Source of the DNA: Sphingomonas sp. Root720
GTDB taxonomy: Bacteria; Pseudomonadota; Alphaproteobacteria; Sphingomonadales; Sphingomonadaceae
Length of the DNA stretch: 64,000 nt
NCBI RefSeq assembly: GCF_001428605.1
Contig: NZ_LMID01000010.1
Span: forward strand, 227,195 to 291,194
Reading direction: 5' to 3'
The notes beneath the pieces were generated by a model. That model ran no database searches, was not told where the DNA came from, and saw only the letters and a program-made list of their open reading frames with translations. The position numbers and the translations under genes were made by a program. Each line of letters opens with the position of its first letter. Position 1 is the stretch's first letter. Below are positions 1 through 9,619 of this stretch, in pieces.

Positions 1-50
1 CGGCGCTGACGGGCGCCCGGTGGGTCGACGTCTGCCAGCCGCCCGCGTGA
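1..50 (+). CDS. C-terminal end of an unidentified protein (partial)
   Basis: The first 50 bases carry the last 15 sense codons of a rightward reading frame ending in TGA at 48-50 (C-terminus ALTGARWVDVCQPPA). A hairpin terminator follows within 16 bases, which supports this being a real gene end. Fifteen residues are too few to name the product. The next gene converges on it from the other strand. Confidence 0.35.
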   Translation, partial: ALTGARWVDVCQPPA

Positions 51-65
51 CGCAGCGCATCAAAA

Positions 66-97
66 AAGGCCGGCGGAGCATGGCTCCCGCCGGCCTT
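66..97. terminator. hairpin terminator between convergent genes
   Basis: A GC-rich stem AAGGCCGGCGGAGC is paired, with one bulged base, to GCTCCCGCCGGCCTT around a 3-base loop. A run of six A lies just to the left, giving a U-run for leftward transcripts. It sits between a rightward gene tail and the leftward MliC-like lipoprotein gene, so it probably ends transcripts from both sides. Confidence 0.7.
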
Positions 98-116
98 CGT
101 CATGATGGGAAAGGGA

Positions 117-497
117 TCAGGCCTTGCAGCTCTGCGACGGCTTGCCCGGCGCGGCGATGTCGACCTGCGGACCGTCGCCGCTGATCGAATAGCCTTCGGC
201 GACGTAGGGCTTGCCGGCTTCGGCTGCCGTCAGCGGCACGCCGGCTTCTTCCTTCTTGGTCTTGTAGGCAGCCGTGTTGTTGCTGAAGAAATCGACATAA
301 ACCAGGCTGCCGTCCTTGCAGCGATAGGTGCGGCTGGCGGTCACCATCGGCGGCAGCTCGACCGGCGCAGCGGCGTTCAGCGTGGCAGCATCGGGATCGT
401 CGTTCCCGGCGGTGACGGTTTCGGGCTTGCCGCAAGCGGTGAGCACCAGGGCGGTGCCGAGAAGCGCGGCGGCGGTGAGGCGGAAGTGGTTTTTCAT
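117..497 (-). CDS. MliC-like lipoprotein
   Basis: 126 aa. The N-terminus is a lipoprotein signal peptide with lipobox LTAC, the modified cysteine being residue 22, so the mature protein should be a lipid-anchored envelope protein. The C-terminal 65 residues (YRCKDGS, then YVAEGYSISGDGPQ, then a final cysteine) resemble the membrane-bound C-type lysozyme inhibitor fold: an early YxC, a late SC, and a short domain that is mostly beta. Inhibition of host or predator lysozyme would be the family role, but the match is weak and read by eye. The region between lipobox and domain is low complexity. Monocistronic, ending at the hairpin at 66-97. Confidence 0.55.
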   Translation of the reverse strand: MKNHFRLTAAALLGTALVLTACGKPETVTAGNDDPDAATLNAAAPVELPPMVTASRTYRCKDGSLVYVDFFSNNTAAYKTKKEEAGVPLTAAEAGKPYVAEGYSISGDGPQVDIAAPGKPSQSCKA

Positions 498-580
498 AAC
501 GAGCGGTGTCTTGGAGTCCTTGGGTGCAGTGCGTCAAGTACAGGCTGCCGATGAAGGGCCCATGAACATGCGAATTTCGA

Positions 581-1123
581 TCAATCTCGGCGGAATTCGG
601 CTATCGGTTCTAAAAATCCACGCAGTCCGACCCATTTTTCGCGCTTTTCGGCCAGTGATCGGGTGAAGGCGGGGCTGCTGGAGGGCAGGTCGACCAAGGC
701 GATTCCCTGCGGCGCGCCGATCATCCGCCGGCCGAGTCGCGCCGCGGTTCCGCCGTTGAAACCGATCGCGCGGAGCGATGGCAAGCTCGCGACCAGGGCC
801 GCCAGGTCGTTAGGCCGATGATCGCGGATCGCCGCGTCGAGGCTGCCGTCGCGGACGGCGTCCGCGACCACGTCCCAGAGGCCGACGCCCGATGCGAGCA
901 GCCGGGCGAGCCGCGCCTGATAATCGAGCAGGTGGAAATCCTCGTCGCCGACCAGCGCGCCAGTCAATCGCCAGAACTGGTTCTGGGGATGAGCGTAATA
1001 GCGCTCGGCGCGCAACGACGCCTCGCCGGGCAGGCTGCCGAGCAGGAGGAGGCGGGTATCGGCGGAGACCACCGGGGGGAAGCTGGACTTGCGCGCTTCG
1101 GAAGGCGTCCTGGGACCGGTCAT
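581..1123 (-). CDS. DNA-deoxyinosine (hypoxanthine) glycosylase, uracil-DNA glycosylase superfamily
   Basis: About 180 aa. The opening LLLLGSLPGEASL, the PQNQFWRL segment and the late DLPSSSPAF motif fit the family 6 branch of the uracil-DNA glycosylase superfamily, whose members mainly remove deoxyinosine from DNA. The predicted role is base excision repair of deaminated adenine in the cytoplasm. The open frame extends upstream to a TTG at 1165, but the ATG at 1123 gives a product starting just before the first beta strand, as is usual in the family, so I prefer it. It is divergently oriented to cysK, with about 100 bp between them. Confidence 0.75.
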   Translation of the reverse strand: MTGPRTPSEARKSSFPPVVSADTRLLLLGSLPGEASLRAERYYAHPQNQFWRLTGALVGDEDFHLLDYQARLARLLASGVGLWDVVADAVRDGSLDAAIRDHRPNDLAALVASLPSLRAIGFNGGTAARLGRRMIGAPQGIALVDLPSSSPAFTRSLAEKREKWVGLRGFLEPIAEFRRD

Positions 1124-1227
1124 CGGACGGACATGGGGTGGAAGGCCGCCCGTCACAAGCGGCAAAGACTGTCGCCAAAGAGAAGCTATGTTGGCAAGCG
1201 CCGCGCCGCTCGGCTAGGCTTGGCGAC

Positions 1228-2226
1228 ATGGCACATGACACGATAGCGCCCGACGCGCTCGCCCTGATCGGCAATACCCCTCTCGTCCGACTGAAGGGCC
1301 CCAGCGAGGCGACCGGCTGCGAGATCCTCGCCAAGTGCGAGTTCATGAATCCCGGCGGCTCGGTAAAGGACCGCGCCGCGCTGGCGATCATCACCGACGC
1401 CGAGGAGCGCGGCCTGATCGCGCCGGGCGGGATCATCGTCGAGGGCACCGCCGGCAACACCGGTATCGGCCTTGCACTGGTCGGCAACGCGCGCGGCTAC
1501 CGCACCATCATCGTGATGACCGACACCCAGAGCCAGGAAAAGCAGGATACTCTACGCGCGCTGGGTGCCGAGCTGGTGCTGGTGGCGCCGACCGCCTATT
1601 CGAACCCCGCCCATTATGTGCACACTTCGCGTCGGATCGCCGAGGATACCCCCGGGGCTCTCTGGGCGAACCAGTTCGACAATACGGCCAATCGGCTTGC
1701 CCATATCCGCACCACCGCGCCCGAGATCTGGGCGCAGACCGGGGGCCGGATCGACGGCTTTACCTGCGCGGTCGGCACCGGTGGCACGCTGGCGGGCGTC
1801 GGGCTGGGCCTCAAGGCGTTCAACGAGGACATCGTCATCGGCCTGACCGATCCGCACGGTGCCGCGCTGTACAATTATTTCGCCCATGGCGAGCTGAAAG
1901 CCGAAGGGTCGAGCATCGCGGAGGGCATCGGCCAGAGCCGCATCACCGCCAATCTCGACGGCGCGCCGATCGACACCCAGTTCCGCATCTCCGACGAGGA
2001 AGGTCTCGAGCAGGTGATCGCTCTGCTCGGCAGCGAGGGGCTGTGCGTCGGCCTGTCGTCGGGCATTAACGTCGCGGGCGCGATCGCCCTAGCCCGGGAA
2101 CTGGGTCCGGGCAGGACGATCGTCACTATCCTGTGCGATTCGGGAATGCGTTACCTGTCGTCGCTGTTCAATCCGGCCTGGCTGGAGGCCAAGGGCCTGC
2201 CCGTCCCCGCATTGCTGCGCCGCTGA
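1228..2226 (+). CDS. cysK: cysteine synthase A (O-acetylserine sulfhydrylase)
   Basis: 332 aa, normal length for the family. It makes cysteine from O-acetylserine and sulfide with pyridoxal phosphate. The cofactor lysine is K47 in GGSVKDR. The substrate loop GTAGNTG and the phosphate-binding loop VGTGGTLAG are intact. The C-terminus LCDSGMRYLSSLF is typical. The open frame runs far upstream, but homology starts at the ATG at 1228 (MAHDTIAPDAL, then the conserved IGNTPLVRL). It appears to be a single-gene unit divergent from the DNA glycosylase. No T-box or riboswitch-like structure is obvious upstream. Confidence 0.93.
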   Translation: MAHDTIAPDALALIGNTPLVRLKGPSEATGCEILAKCEFMNPGGSVKDRAALAIITDAEERGLIAPGGIIVEGTAGNTGIGLALVGNARGYRTIIVMTDTQSQEKQDTLRALGAELVLVAPTAYSNPAHYVHTSRRIAEDTPGALWANQFDNTANRLAHIRTTAPEIWAQTGGRIDGFTCAVGTGGTLAGVGLGLKAFNEDIVIGLTDPHGAALYNYFAHGELKAEGSSIAEGIGQSRITANLDGAPIDTQFRISDEEGLEQVIALLGSEGLCVGLSSGINVAGAIALARELGPGRTIVTILCDSGMRYLSSLFNPAWLEAKGLPVPALLRR

Positions 2227-2332
2227 CGCGGGCCAGGCGACCGTCTGCCCCGTCGTCTGGAGGCGGAGAGATATTGACGATTGACCTCGACCCGAGGCTG
2301 GCGGACATTGGCGTCATGGGGATCTTCGCCTG

Positions 2333-2569
2333 ATGCAGCGCGTGCGGATCGGTATCACCGGACTTGCCGTCGTCTTCCTGATCGTCCTGCTGGCGGCAGC
2401 GGTCGTAGGCTTCCGCTCGAAGGAACGAAGCGGCGAGGCGAACTCGATCGCCGAGAGCGATAACAGCACCAAGTCTGCCCCCGCCGATCCGCTCGCCGAG
2501 CTGGGCGTGGCTCCCGGGGGCACGTCGGGCGAGAGCGCCGCGACTCAAGGCAAGGACACGGAACGCTGA
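2333..2569 (+). CDS. small single-pass membrane protein, unknown function
   Basis: 78 aa starting at ATG 2333. Residues 7-26 form one strongly hydrophobic segment (GITGLAVVFLIVLLAAAVVG) followed by a basic stop-transfer FRSKER and a polar, acidic, Ser/Ala/Gly-rich tail. This is the layout of a bitopic inner-membrane protein with a short periplasmic or cytoplasmic tail. I do not recognise a family. It lies 106 bp after cysK and 369 bp before mraZ on the same strand, and may be cotranscribed with cysK. Confidence 0.6.
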   Translation: MQRVRIGITGLAVVFLIVLLAAAVVGFRSKERSGEANSIAESDNSTKSAPADPLAELGVAPGGTSGESAATQGKDTER

Positions 2570-2938
2570 TTCCGTTCGCCGCGCGGCGAACCCAAGCTCC
2601 GGTCGCCTGACGGCGGGGGTCGGCCCCGAAAATCGCCGCCCATCTTTTCGACAAACTTATCCACAGGGAGCCACTGCGGCATCCCCGGCGGATTCCTGCG
2701 CTTCCGCGAGTTTTTCCCCGATCCACGCCGTCCCTTGCTCTCCCTGGAATCCACAGCCGAATCCATGAAAAACCATGAAGTGGTATAAAAACCCTTTGAA
2801 ATGGCGGGCCGACCCAAGTACACCGCAATGGTGAAATGGGGTGGGGAGTATCGCTTGGCGCATTGACGCCTCCCGCCGGCCCGAAAGGGCGGCGCGGTCC
2901 CGGCGGTTCTTCCCTCGTTCTAACTGGGGTATGCGTCG
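2570..2938 (+). promoter_or_regulatory. promoter region of the dcw cluster, with DnaA box and GANTC sites
   Basis: 369 bp with no gene. It contains a perfect 9-bp DnaA box TTATCCACA (2657-2665), three GANTC sites (2691-2695, 2747-2751, 2759-2763), an A/T-rich stretch with TATAAA at 2784-2789, and TGGGG repeats at 2837-2841, 2842-2846 and 2925-2929. MraZ autoregulates by binding TGGGN repeats upstream of its own gene, but the spacing here is not the regular 10-bp pattern of Escherichia coli, so an MraZ operator is only possible. The DnaA and GANTC motifs suggest cell-cycle input. Confidence 0.5.
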
Positions 2939-3466
2939 GTGGCGGCGGGTGGTGCGGTCTTCAATGACGTTCATTTGAACGGCGTGGACCTGAAAGGGCG
3001 GGTATCGCTCCCGGCTGCCTTTCGTCAGACGATCGACATCCGTTCGGGATCTCCCAAGGTCGCGTCGGGCCTCGGTCGCACGCTGCGCATGACCTTCAAC
3101 GCGACGCTGAAGTGCATCGAGGTCAGCGACGGCCTGCAGATCGCCGAAACCGAAGAGCAGATGAACGCGCATGCCCAGCGCGTCTCCGAACAGACGGGCG
3201 AACTGATGGGCGACGTGCTCGACCGGCTCGAATCCGAGACCTTCCCGCTGCTGAAGGACGTCAATTTCGATGCGGCCGGCCGCATGGTGCTGCCCGACCG
3301 GCTGCGCGCCAAGGCCCAGATCGGCACAGATGCCTTCTTCGTCGGCCGCGGCCGGCGTTTTCGCATCTGGAGTCCGGACGTGCTGCGCGATGCCGCGGGG
3401 GGCGAATCCGGCGACGTGCTCGAAGAAATGGAAGAGCTGCTCGCCAAGCGGAAGGAGCGCGGATGA
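2939..3466 (+). CDS. mraZ: transcriptional regulator MraZ
   Basis: 175 aa. Two SpoVT-AbrB-like halves: the first contains [12 protein letters not shown] and the second [13 protein letters not shown], each matching the MraZ DxKGRV(S/V)LP signature. The protein forms a ring that binds repeats in its own promoter and tunes the division cluster. The start is GTG 2939; no ATG exists in frame before the first conserved strand. It is the first gene of the dcw cluster and its TGA overlaps the ATG of rsmH. Confidence 0.92.
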   Translation: MAAGGAVFNDVHLNGVDLKGRVSLPAAFRQTIDIRSGSPKVASGLGRTLRMTFNATLKCIEVSDGLQIAETEEQMNAHAQRVSEQTGELMGDVLDRLESETFPLLKDVNFDAAGRMVLPDRLRAKAQIGTDAFFVGRGRRFRIWSPDVLRDAAGGESGDVLEEMEELLAKRKERG

Positions 3467-4431
3467 TCCCGGCCGCGCCCCATGTTCCCGTCCTGCTCGA
3501 CGAGGTCGTCGCCGGTCTCGATCCCGTAGCCGGCGAGACCCATGTCGACGGCACCTTCGGAGCGGGCGGCTATACCCGCGCCCTGTTGCGCGCGGGCGCA
3601 CGCGTCTACGCGTTCGACCGCGATCCCGACGCGATCGCCGAGGGTCGCGCGCTGGAAGACGAGCATGACGGCCAGCTTATCCTGGTTCCCGAACGCTTCT
3701 CCCGCATGGCCGAGGCGCTGAGCGAACGCGGCGTCGACCAGGTCGACGGCGTGACGCTCGACATCGGCGTGTCGTCGATGCAGCTCGACCGCGCCGACCG
3801 TGGCTTCTCCTTCCAGGCCGACGGACCGCTGGACATGCGGATGGACAAGAGCGGCATGAGCGCCGCCGATTTCGTCAATACCGCCGACGAGGCCGAGATC
3901 GCCGACGTCCTGCACGACCTGGGCGAGGAACCGCGCGCACGGCGTGTCGCACGTGCGATCGTCCAGGCGCGGCCGATCACGCGGACGTCCGAACTGGCCC
4001 AGGTCGTGCGCCGCGCGCTCGGCCACAAGCCGCACGAAAAGAAGGACCCCGCGACCCGCACCTTCCAGGCAATCCGCATCCACCTCAACGCCGAGCTCGA
4101 AGAGCTCGAGCAGGGGCTTGCCGCCGCCGAGCGTGTGCTGCGTCCGGGCGGGCGGCTGGCGGTCGTCTCCTTCCACTCGATCGAGGACCGGATCGTGAAA
4201 CGTTTCCTGCGCGATCGCAGCGGCGCCACGCCGGCCGGTTCCCGTCACCTTCCAGATGCGCGCGCCGGGGGGCCGCGTCCCAGCTTCGAGGCCGTCGCCA
4301 AACCCGTTCGCGCGGGCGAGGCCGAACTCGTCCGTAACCCCCGGTCCCGCTCGGCGACGTTACGCGTCGCCCAGCGGACCGAAGCAGCGCCATGGGGCCT
4401 CGCGCCCAAGAAGGAAGGACGTCAGGGATGA
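3463..4431 (+). CDS. rsmH: 16S rRNA (cytosine-1402-N4)-methyltransferase RsmH (MraW)
   Basis: 322 aa. It methylates N4 of C1402 in 16S rRNA using S-adenosylmethionine. The N-terminal [10 protein letters not shown], the SAM loop [14 protein letters not shown] and the later [11 protein letters not shown] block are all present. The start ATG 3463 overlaps the mraZ stop by ATGA, and the stop overlaps ftsL in the same way. Second gene of the dcw cluster. Confidence 0.95.
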   Translation: MIPAAPHVPVLLDEVVAGLDPVAGETHVDGTFGAGGYTRALLRAGARVYAFDRDPDAIAEGRALEDEHDGQLILVPERFSRMAEALSERGVDQVDGVTLDIGVSSMQLDRADRGFSFQADGPLDMRMDKSGMSAADFVNTADEAEIADVLHDLGEEPRARRVARAIVQARPITRTSELAQVVRRALGHKPHEKKDPATRTFQAIRIHLNAELEELEQGLAAAERVLRPGGRLAVVSFHSIEDRIVKRFLRDRSGATPAGSRHLPDARAGGPRPSFEAVAKPVRAGEAELVRNPRSRSATLRVAQRTEAAPWGLAPKKEGRQG

Positions 4432-5042
4432 TCACGAACCGCTTCAAGGAAGTGGTCTGGACAGGCGGCATCTGCGTCGCGGCCCTCTCCTTCTACATGA
4501 TCTCGCAGACGGTCGCCGCGAAGCGGGCCGAACTCGCGGGGGTCGAGCGCAAGATCGCATCGACCCATCAGGAGATCCGCCGCCTGCGAACCGAGATCGA
4601 CACGCGCGGCGGCCTGGCGCAGATCGAGAAGTGGAACCAGAGCGTCTACGGCCTGCAGGCGCCGGGGCCCGAACAGTTCGTGACCAGCTCGGTCCGGCTG
4701 GTCGCGCTGACCCAGCCGCGGCAGCTGCCGCTCGACCCCGCGATCGTGGCCAGTCATGGCGCGCTCGACAAGGTCAGCTACGACCGGATCGAGGACAGGG
4801 TGATGGACGCGCCCGCCGATCGCACCGTGGCGGCGGCTCCGCATGTCGTCGCGCCGCCGCCGCAGCCCGCGCTGCGCCAGGCCAATTATGTCCAGCCCAG
4901 GCCATCGGCGCTGGCCCCGCAGGCGTCACCCGTGCATGAGGTCGCGGAACGCAAGCTGGTCCGCGCGGTAAGGCTGGACGACAACTTTCTCGACGGTCTC
5001 GTCGAAGATGCACCGGCCCGTGCGCGCAAGGGGAAACAATGA
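4428..5042 (+). CDS. ftsL: cell division protein FtsL
   Basis: 204 aa, long for FtsL. A short cytoplasmic N-terminus, one membrane span (about residues 10-25), then a coiled-coil stretch ([20 protein letters not shown]) typical of FtsL, which partners FtsB and FtsQ in activating septal wall synthesis. The last 100 residues are a Pro/Ala/Gln-rich extension without recognisable domain. ATG 4428 overlaps the rsmH stop, and its own TGA overlaps the ftsI ATG. Identified by topology and position more than by sequence. Confidence 0.88.
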   Translation: MITNRFKEVVWTGGICVAALSFYMISQTVAAKRAELAGVERKIASTHQEIRRLRTEIDTRGGLAQIEKWNQSVYGLQAPGPEQFVTSSVRLVALTQPRQLPLDPAIVASHGALDKVSYDRIEDRVMDAPADRTVAAAPHVVAPPPQPALRQANYVQPRPSALAPQASPVHEVAERKLVRAVRLDDNFLDGLVEDAPARARKGKQ

Positions 5043-6778
5043 ACGCGATCGCCGCCGGGCTTGCCCAGCCGCGCGACCGCGCCCTCGCCAAGACCAACGA
5101 TAGCGTCCGCATCGCCCATTATCGGCTGATGGTACTGATGCTGTTGTTCGCGCTGATGGTCGGCGTGATCGCGCTGCGCCTGCTCTACCTCGCGGTGTTC
5201 GACGCGCCCGATCGCACCTCCAGCGTGGCGGCCACCGGCCCGCGCGCGGACATCACCGATCGCAACGGCGTCGTGCTGGCAGCGACGATCAAGGGAATCA
5301 GCCTCGCCATCCGCCCTCCCCGCGTGATCGGCGACAAGGATCGGCTCGCGGTCGAGCTCGCCCGCCTCTTCCCCAATCGTACCGCCGAAGAATATCGCCG
5401 GATCCTGGGCGGACGCCGCAAGTTCGTCTACCTCGAGCGCGGCGCGACCCCCGCCAAGATCCACGCCGTCCGCCTGCTGGGCGAGCCGGCGATCGAGGAG
5501 GTTCCCGAGCCCAAGCGCTTCTATCCGCAAGGTACGATGGCCAGCCAGGTTATCGGCTACATGGATATCGGCGGCGTGCCGGTGAGCGGGATGGAGGCGT
5601 TTCTCGACAAGCGACTGACCAGCACCGCCAATAGCGGCCAGCCGGTCGAGCTGTCGATCGACAGCCGCGTACAGGCCGCGCTCGAAAGCGCCATCCGGGC
5701 ATCGGCGGAGAAATATCTCGCGGTCGGCGGCGCGGGCATCGTGCTCGACGTCCACACCGGCGAGGTGCTCGCCATGGCCTCGCTACCGGTGTTCAACTCG
5801 AACGCGCCGGGCCTGATCCCGGTCGGAACCGATCCGCTGCGTCCCGACGCGCGCTACAACCGGGCGGTCAGTTCGGTCTACGAACTCGGTTCGACCTTCA
5901 AGGTGCTGACGATGGCCAATGCCATCGAGCATGGCGTGATCACCGATTTCGGCAAACGCTACGACGCCACCGCCCCGCTCCAGGTCGGCGGCTTCCGGAT
6001 CAGGGACGACCATCCCGAGAACCGCTGGATGTCGGTGCCCGACATTCTGATCCATTCGTCCAACATCGGCACCGCCCGGATTTCCGAGGAGGTCGGGCTG
6101 GAGCGCACCCAGGCGTTCTTCCGCCAGCTCGGCTTCGACCGGGCAGCGGAGCTCGAGCTCGGCGCGCTCGGCAAACCGCTCTGGCCGGGCTATTGGGCAC
6201 GCACCACCTTGATGACGGTCGCCTATGGCCATGGCATCGCGGTGAGCCAGCTCCATCTGGCCAATGCCTATGCGGCGATGGTCAACGGCGGCATCCTGCG
6301 GCCGGCGACGATGCTGAAGCGGGCGCCGGGCCAGATCCCGAAGGGCAAGCGCATCATTTCCGAGCAGACCAGCTACCGGGTCCGCCAGCTGATGCGCCTC
6401 GTCGTCGACGAAGGCACTGGCAAGGGCGCCAACATCCCGGGCCTGCGGGTCGGCGGCAAGACCGGCACCGCCGAGAAGAACCTCAACGGCCGCTATATCC
6501 ACAGCAGCCTCGTCACCACCTTCGCCGCCGCCTTCCCGATGGACGCGCCGCGCTACGTGGTCATCGTGACGATGGACGAGCCGAAGGGCATCCCCGAAAC
6601 CTACGGCTTCCGCACCGCCGCCTGGAACGCGCTGCCGGCGGTGAAGGCCGTCATCGCCCGGATCGGCCCGCTGCTCGGCGTCATTCCCGATCCCAGCAAG
6701 GACATCGACGTCTCCGACATGATGCCGTTCGTCTACAAGCCGAAAGAGAAGGACGAGGGGGTCCATGCGATTGACTGA
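5039..6778 (+). CDS. ftsI: peptidoglycan D,D-transpeptidase FtsI (penicillin-binding protein 3)
   Basis: 579 aa. Septal transpeptidase that crosslinks peptidoglycan in complex with FtsW. An N-terminal membrane anchor (about 29-53), the dimerisation/pedestal domain, then the penicillin-binding domain with all three active-site motifs: STFK (S285), SSN (340-342) and KTG (474-476). Length and motif spacing are normal for class B PBPs. It starts inside ftsL (ATGA) and its last 14 bp overlap murE. Confidence 0.96.
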   Translation: MNAIAAGLAQPRDRALAKTNDSVRIAHYRLMVLMLLFALMVGVIALRLLYLAVFDAPDRTSSVAATGPRADITDRNGVVLAATIKGISLAIRPPRVIGDKDRLAVELARLFPNRTAEEYRRILGGRRKFVYLERGATPAKIHAVRLLGEPAIEEVPEPKRFYPQGTMASQVIGYMDIGGVPVSGMEAFLDKRLTSTANSGQPVELSIDSRVQAALESAIRASAEKYLAVGGAGIVLDVHTGEVLAMASLPVFNSNAPGLIPVGTDPLRPDARYNRAVSSVYELGSTFKVLTMANAIEHGVITDFGKRYDATAPLQVGGFRIRDDHPENRWMSVPDILIHSSNIGTARISEEVGLERTQAFFRQLGFDRAAELELGALGKPLWPGYWARTTLMTVAYGHGIAVSQLHLANAYAAMVNGGILRPATMLKRAPGQIPKGKRIISEQTSYRVRQLMRLVVDEGTGKGANIPGLRVGGKTGTAEKNLNGRYIHSSLVTTFAAAFPMDAPRYVVIVTMDEPKGIPETYGFRTAAWNALPAVKAVIARIGPLLGVIPDPSKDIDVSDMMPFVYKPKEKDEGVHAID

Positions 6779-8216
6779 CCTGGTCGCCGGCGTTCCGGCC
6801 CTGCTCGACGCGGGCATCGGCGACGCGCGGGTCACCGGCTTCGCGATCGACCATCGCAAGGTTGCGCCGGGAACGGTGTTCGGCGCCTTCAAGGGCAGTC
6901 GCTTCAACGGCGAGGATTTCATCGCGCAGGCCGTCGCCGACGGCGCGATCGCGATCGTCTCCGCCCCCGGCGTCGCGGTCGACGGCGCGCTGCATCTCGC
7001 CGATGCCGAGCCCCGCCGGCTGTTCGCGCAGCTCGCCGCGCGCTTCTTCGCGCCCTTTCCCGATACGACGATCGCGGTCACGGGCACCAACGGCAAGACC
7101 TCGACGGTCGAGCTGACCCGCCAGCTGTGGCGGATGGCGGGCTTCCATGCCGCATCGATCGGCACGCTCGGCGTCACCACGGCCGACGACCAGGTGTCCA
7201 CCGGGCTCACCACGCCCGACATCGTCACCTTCCTGTCGAACATGGCGGGACTGCGGAAGGAAGGCGTCACCCACGCCGCGTTCGAGGCGTCGAGCCATGG
7301 CCTGTCGCAGTACCGCACCGAAGGACTGCCCGTGCGCGCGGCGGCCTTCACCAATCTGAGCCGCGACCACCTCGATTATCACGGCACGATGGACGATTAT
7401 TTCGCGGCCAAGCTGCGGCTGTTCACCGAAGTGGTGGACCAGGACGGCGCGGTCGTCCTCTGGGCGGACGACCCGAGATCGGCCGACGTGATGGCCGCGG
7501 TTCGCAAGCGTGGCGTGCGATTGCTCAGCGTGGGTTCGGCCGGGGAGGCAATCCGCCTCGTCGAACGCACGCCCACCGCGCTCGGCCAGACCCTGCGGCT
7601 CGAGGTCGACGGCGCGGCGCGCGACGTCAAGCTGCCGCTGATCGGTGCCTACCAGGCCGCCAACGCGCTGGTCGCGGCGGGACTCGTCATCGCCACCGGC
7701 GGCGATATCGGTCTGACCCTGGCCAACCTCCAGCGGGTCGCACCGGTACGCGGCCGCCTCGAACGCGCCGCGATCAGCAGGACCGGCGCCCCGATCTATG
7801 TCGACTATGCCCATACGCCGGACGGGCTGGAGGCCGCGATCCAGGCGCTGCGCCCGCACACCGCCGGCCGGCTGATCACCGTGTTCGGCGCGGGCGGCGA
7901 TCGCGACACCGGCAAGCGTCCGCTGATGGGCGAGGTCTCGACCCGGCTGTCCGACCGGACGATCGTCACCGACGACAATCCGCGCAGCGAGGACCCGGCC
8001 ACGATCCGTCGCGACGTAATGGCCGGCGCGCGGGGCGCCATCGAGATTGGCGGCCGGCGCGAGGCGATCGCCGCCGCCATCGCCGAGGCGCAGGCGGGCG
8101 ACATCGTCCTGATCGCGGGCAAGGGCCATGAGCAGGGCCAGATCGTCGGCGCCGGGGACCAGATGCGCGTCCTGCCGTTCGACGACGTCACCGTCGCGCG
8201 GGAATGCGCGGCGTGA
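6765..8216 (+). CDS. murE: UDP-MurNAc-L-Ala-D-Glu:meso-diaminopimelate ligase MurE
   Basis: 483 aa. Adds the third stem residue to the peptidoglycan precursor in the cytoplasm. The P-loop TGTNGKTS lies near residue 106. The specificity motif DNPR (about 404-407, followed by SEDP) is the diagnostic for meso-diaminopimelate rather than lysine. It overlaps the 3' end of ftsI by 14 bp and the start of murF by up to 13 bp. Confidence 0.96.
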   Translation: MRLTDLVAGVPALLDAGIGDARVTGFAIDHRKVAPGTVFGAFKGSRFNGEDFIAQAVADGAIAIVSAPGVAVDGALHLADAEPRRLFAQLAARFFAPFPDTTIAVTGTNGKTSTVELTRQLWRMAGFHAASIGTLGVTTADDQVSTGLTTPDIVTFLSNMAGLRKEGVTHAAFEASSHGLSQYRTEGLPVRAAAFTNLSRDHLDYHGTMDDYFAAKLRLFTEVVDQDGAVVLWADDPRSADVMAAVRKRGVRLLSVGSAGEAIRLVERTPTALGQTLRLEVDGAARDVKLPLIGAYQAANALVAAGLVIATGGDIGLTLANLQRVAPVRGRLERAAISRTGAPIYVDYAHTPDGLEAAIQALRPHTAGRLITVFGAGGDRDTGKRPLMGEVSTRLSDRTIVTDDNPRSEDPATIRRDVMAGARGAIEIGGRREAIAAAIAEAQAGDIVLIAGKGHEQGQIVGAGDQMRVLPFDDVTVARECAA

Positions 8217-9619
8217 ACGCCCCGCTCTGGACCGCTTTCGACATCGCCGCCGCGACCGACGGCGAGGTGCATGGCGATTTCCGCGCGGACGGGGTGGCCT
8301 TCGACTCGCGGGAGATCGGCGCGGGCGACCTGTTCGTCGCCCTGAAGGGCGAGACGACCGACGGCCACCGCTTCCTCGACAATGCTTTTGCCTCCGGCGC
8401 GGCAGGCGCGATCGTCTCCGACGCGTGCAGCGGGCCGCATGTCCGCGTCGCCGACACCACCATGGCGCTCGACGCGCTCGGCGCGGCCGCCCGCGCGCGG
8501 ATGGCGGGGAAGGTGATCGGCGTCACCGGGTCGGTCGGCAAGACCGGGACCAAGGAAGCGCTCTATGCCTGCCTGGACCGCGCCTTGCCCGGACGCGTCC
8601 ACCGCTCGGTCAAGAGTTACAACAATCATACCGGCGTTCCGCTCAGCCTGGCACGCATGCCGGCCGATACCGCGGTCGGCGTGTTCGAGATGGGGATGAA
8701 CCATGCCGGCGAGCTGGCGGCGCTGACCCGCCTCGTCCGCCCGCATGTCGCGATCGTTACCGCCATCGCGCCCGCGCACAGCGCCTATTTCGCGAGCGAA
8801 GCCGATATCGCCGACGCCAAGGGCGAGATATTCCAGGGCCTGGAGCCCGGCGGCGTCGCCATCATCCCGTATGACAGCCCGCACCGCGACCGGCTCATGG
8901 CGGCCGCGAAGCCCCATGCCGGCCGGATCCTGACCTTCGGCACCGACCACAAGGCCGATGTCCACGCGCAAGATGTGATCCCGCTCGACAAAGGCACGCT
9001 GCTGTCGCTGGTCCTACCCGATGCCGAGCTAACCTTCACGGTCGCTCCGCCGGGCGGGCATTGGGTATCGAACGCGATGGCGGTGATCGCCGCGGTCTGG
9101 GCGGTGGGCGGCGACCTCGCTGCCGCCGGCCTCGCCTTCGCCGAGATGGAAGGGCTGGCCGGCCGCGGCCAGCGCAGCATCGTTGCAGCCGGCACGGGCG
9201 AAGCGCTGCTGATCGACGAAAGCTATAACGCCAACCCTGCATCGATGGCCGCGACCATCAAGGTATTGGGCAACGAAAAGGCCGACCGCCGCATCGCCAT
9301 TCTCGGCGAGATGCGCGAGTTGGGTAGCGGATCGGCCGCCTATCATGCCGACTTGGCCGGTCCGCTCCGCGATGCGAAGGTGGATTTCGCTCTGCTCGTC
9401 GGATCGGAGATGACGGCGCTCGCGAACGCCCTTGAGGGATGGATCGAATTCGCGCATGTGCCCGACGCCGACGCAGCGATCGAGTCGATAGAAGCGATGA
9501 TCGCGCCCGGCGACGCCATATTGATCAAGGGATCCAACGCGATCGGCCTGTCGCGTCTCGTTGCGCATCTGCGCGCGCGGGACGGCACCGGCGAAAGGAC
9601 AACATGCTCTACCTGTTAG
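8204..9619 (+). CDS. murF: UDP-MurNAc-tripeptide:D-Ala-D-Ala ligase MurF
   Basis: 471 aa from ATG 8204. Adds the D-Ala-D-Ala dipeptide to complete the UDP-MurNAc-pentapeptide. The Mur ligase P-loop reads [15 protein letters not shown], followed by [10 protein letters not shown], the usual MurF context. A GTG at 8213, overlapping the murE stop as GTGA, is an equally good start that would remove three residues and match the junction style of the cluster. The stop overlaps mraY by 16 bp. Confidence 0.95.
   Translation: MRGVNAPLWTAFDIAAATDGEVHGDFRADGVAFDSREIGAGDLFVALKGETTDGHRFLDNAFASGAAGAIVSDACSGPHVRVADTTMALDALGAAARARMAGKVIGVTGSVGKTGTKEALYACLDRALPGRVHRSVKSYNNHTGVPLSLARMPADTAVGVFEMGMNHAGELAALTRLVRPHVAIVTAIAPAHSAYFASEADIADAKGEIFQGLEPGGVAIIPYDSPHRDRLMAAAKPHAGRILTFGTDHKADVHAQDVIPLDKGTLLSLVLPDAELTFTVAPPGGHWVSNAMAVIAAVWAVGGDLAAAGLAFAEMEGLAGRGQRSIVAAGTGEALLIDESYNANPASMAATIKVLGNEKADRRIAILGEMRELGSGSAAYHADLAGPLRDAKVDFALLVGSEMTALANALEGWIEFAHVPDADAAIESIEAMIAPGDAILIKGSNAIGLSRLVAHLRARDGTGERTTCSTC

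Noticed and set aside
2657-2665. DnaA box considered as part of a replication origin
   Set aside because: Only one perfect box is present, with no AT-rich unwinding region, and no dnaA, parAB, hemE or gidA genes lie nearby. A promoter regulatory role fits better.
2837-2846. Adjacent TGGGG repeats considered as a complete MraZ operator
   Set aside because: The repeats are directly adjacent and the third is about 80 bp away, unlike the evenly spaced direct repeats of characterised MraZ operators. Kept only as a possibility within the promoter region.
5783-7354. 523-codon minus-strand frame antisense to ftsI and murE
   Set aside because: The plus strand carries intact FtsI and MurE active-site motifs; the antisense translation shows none.
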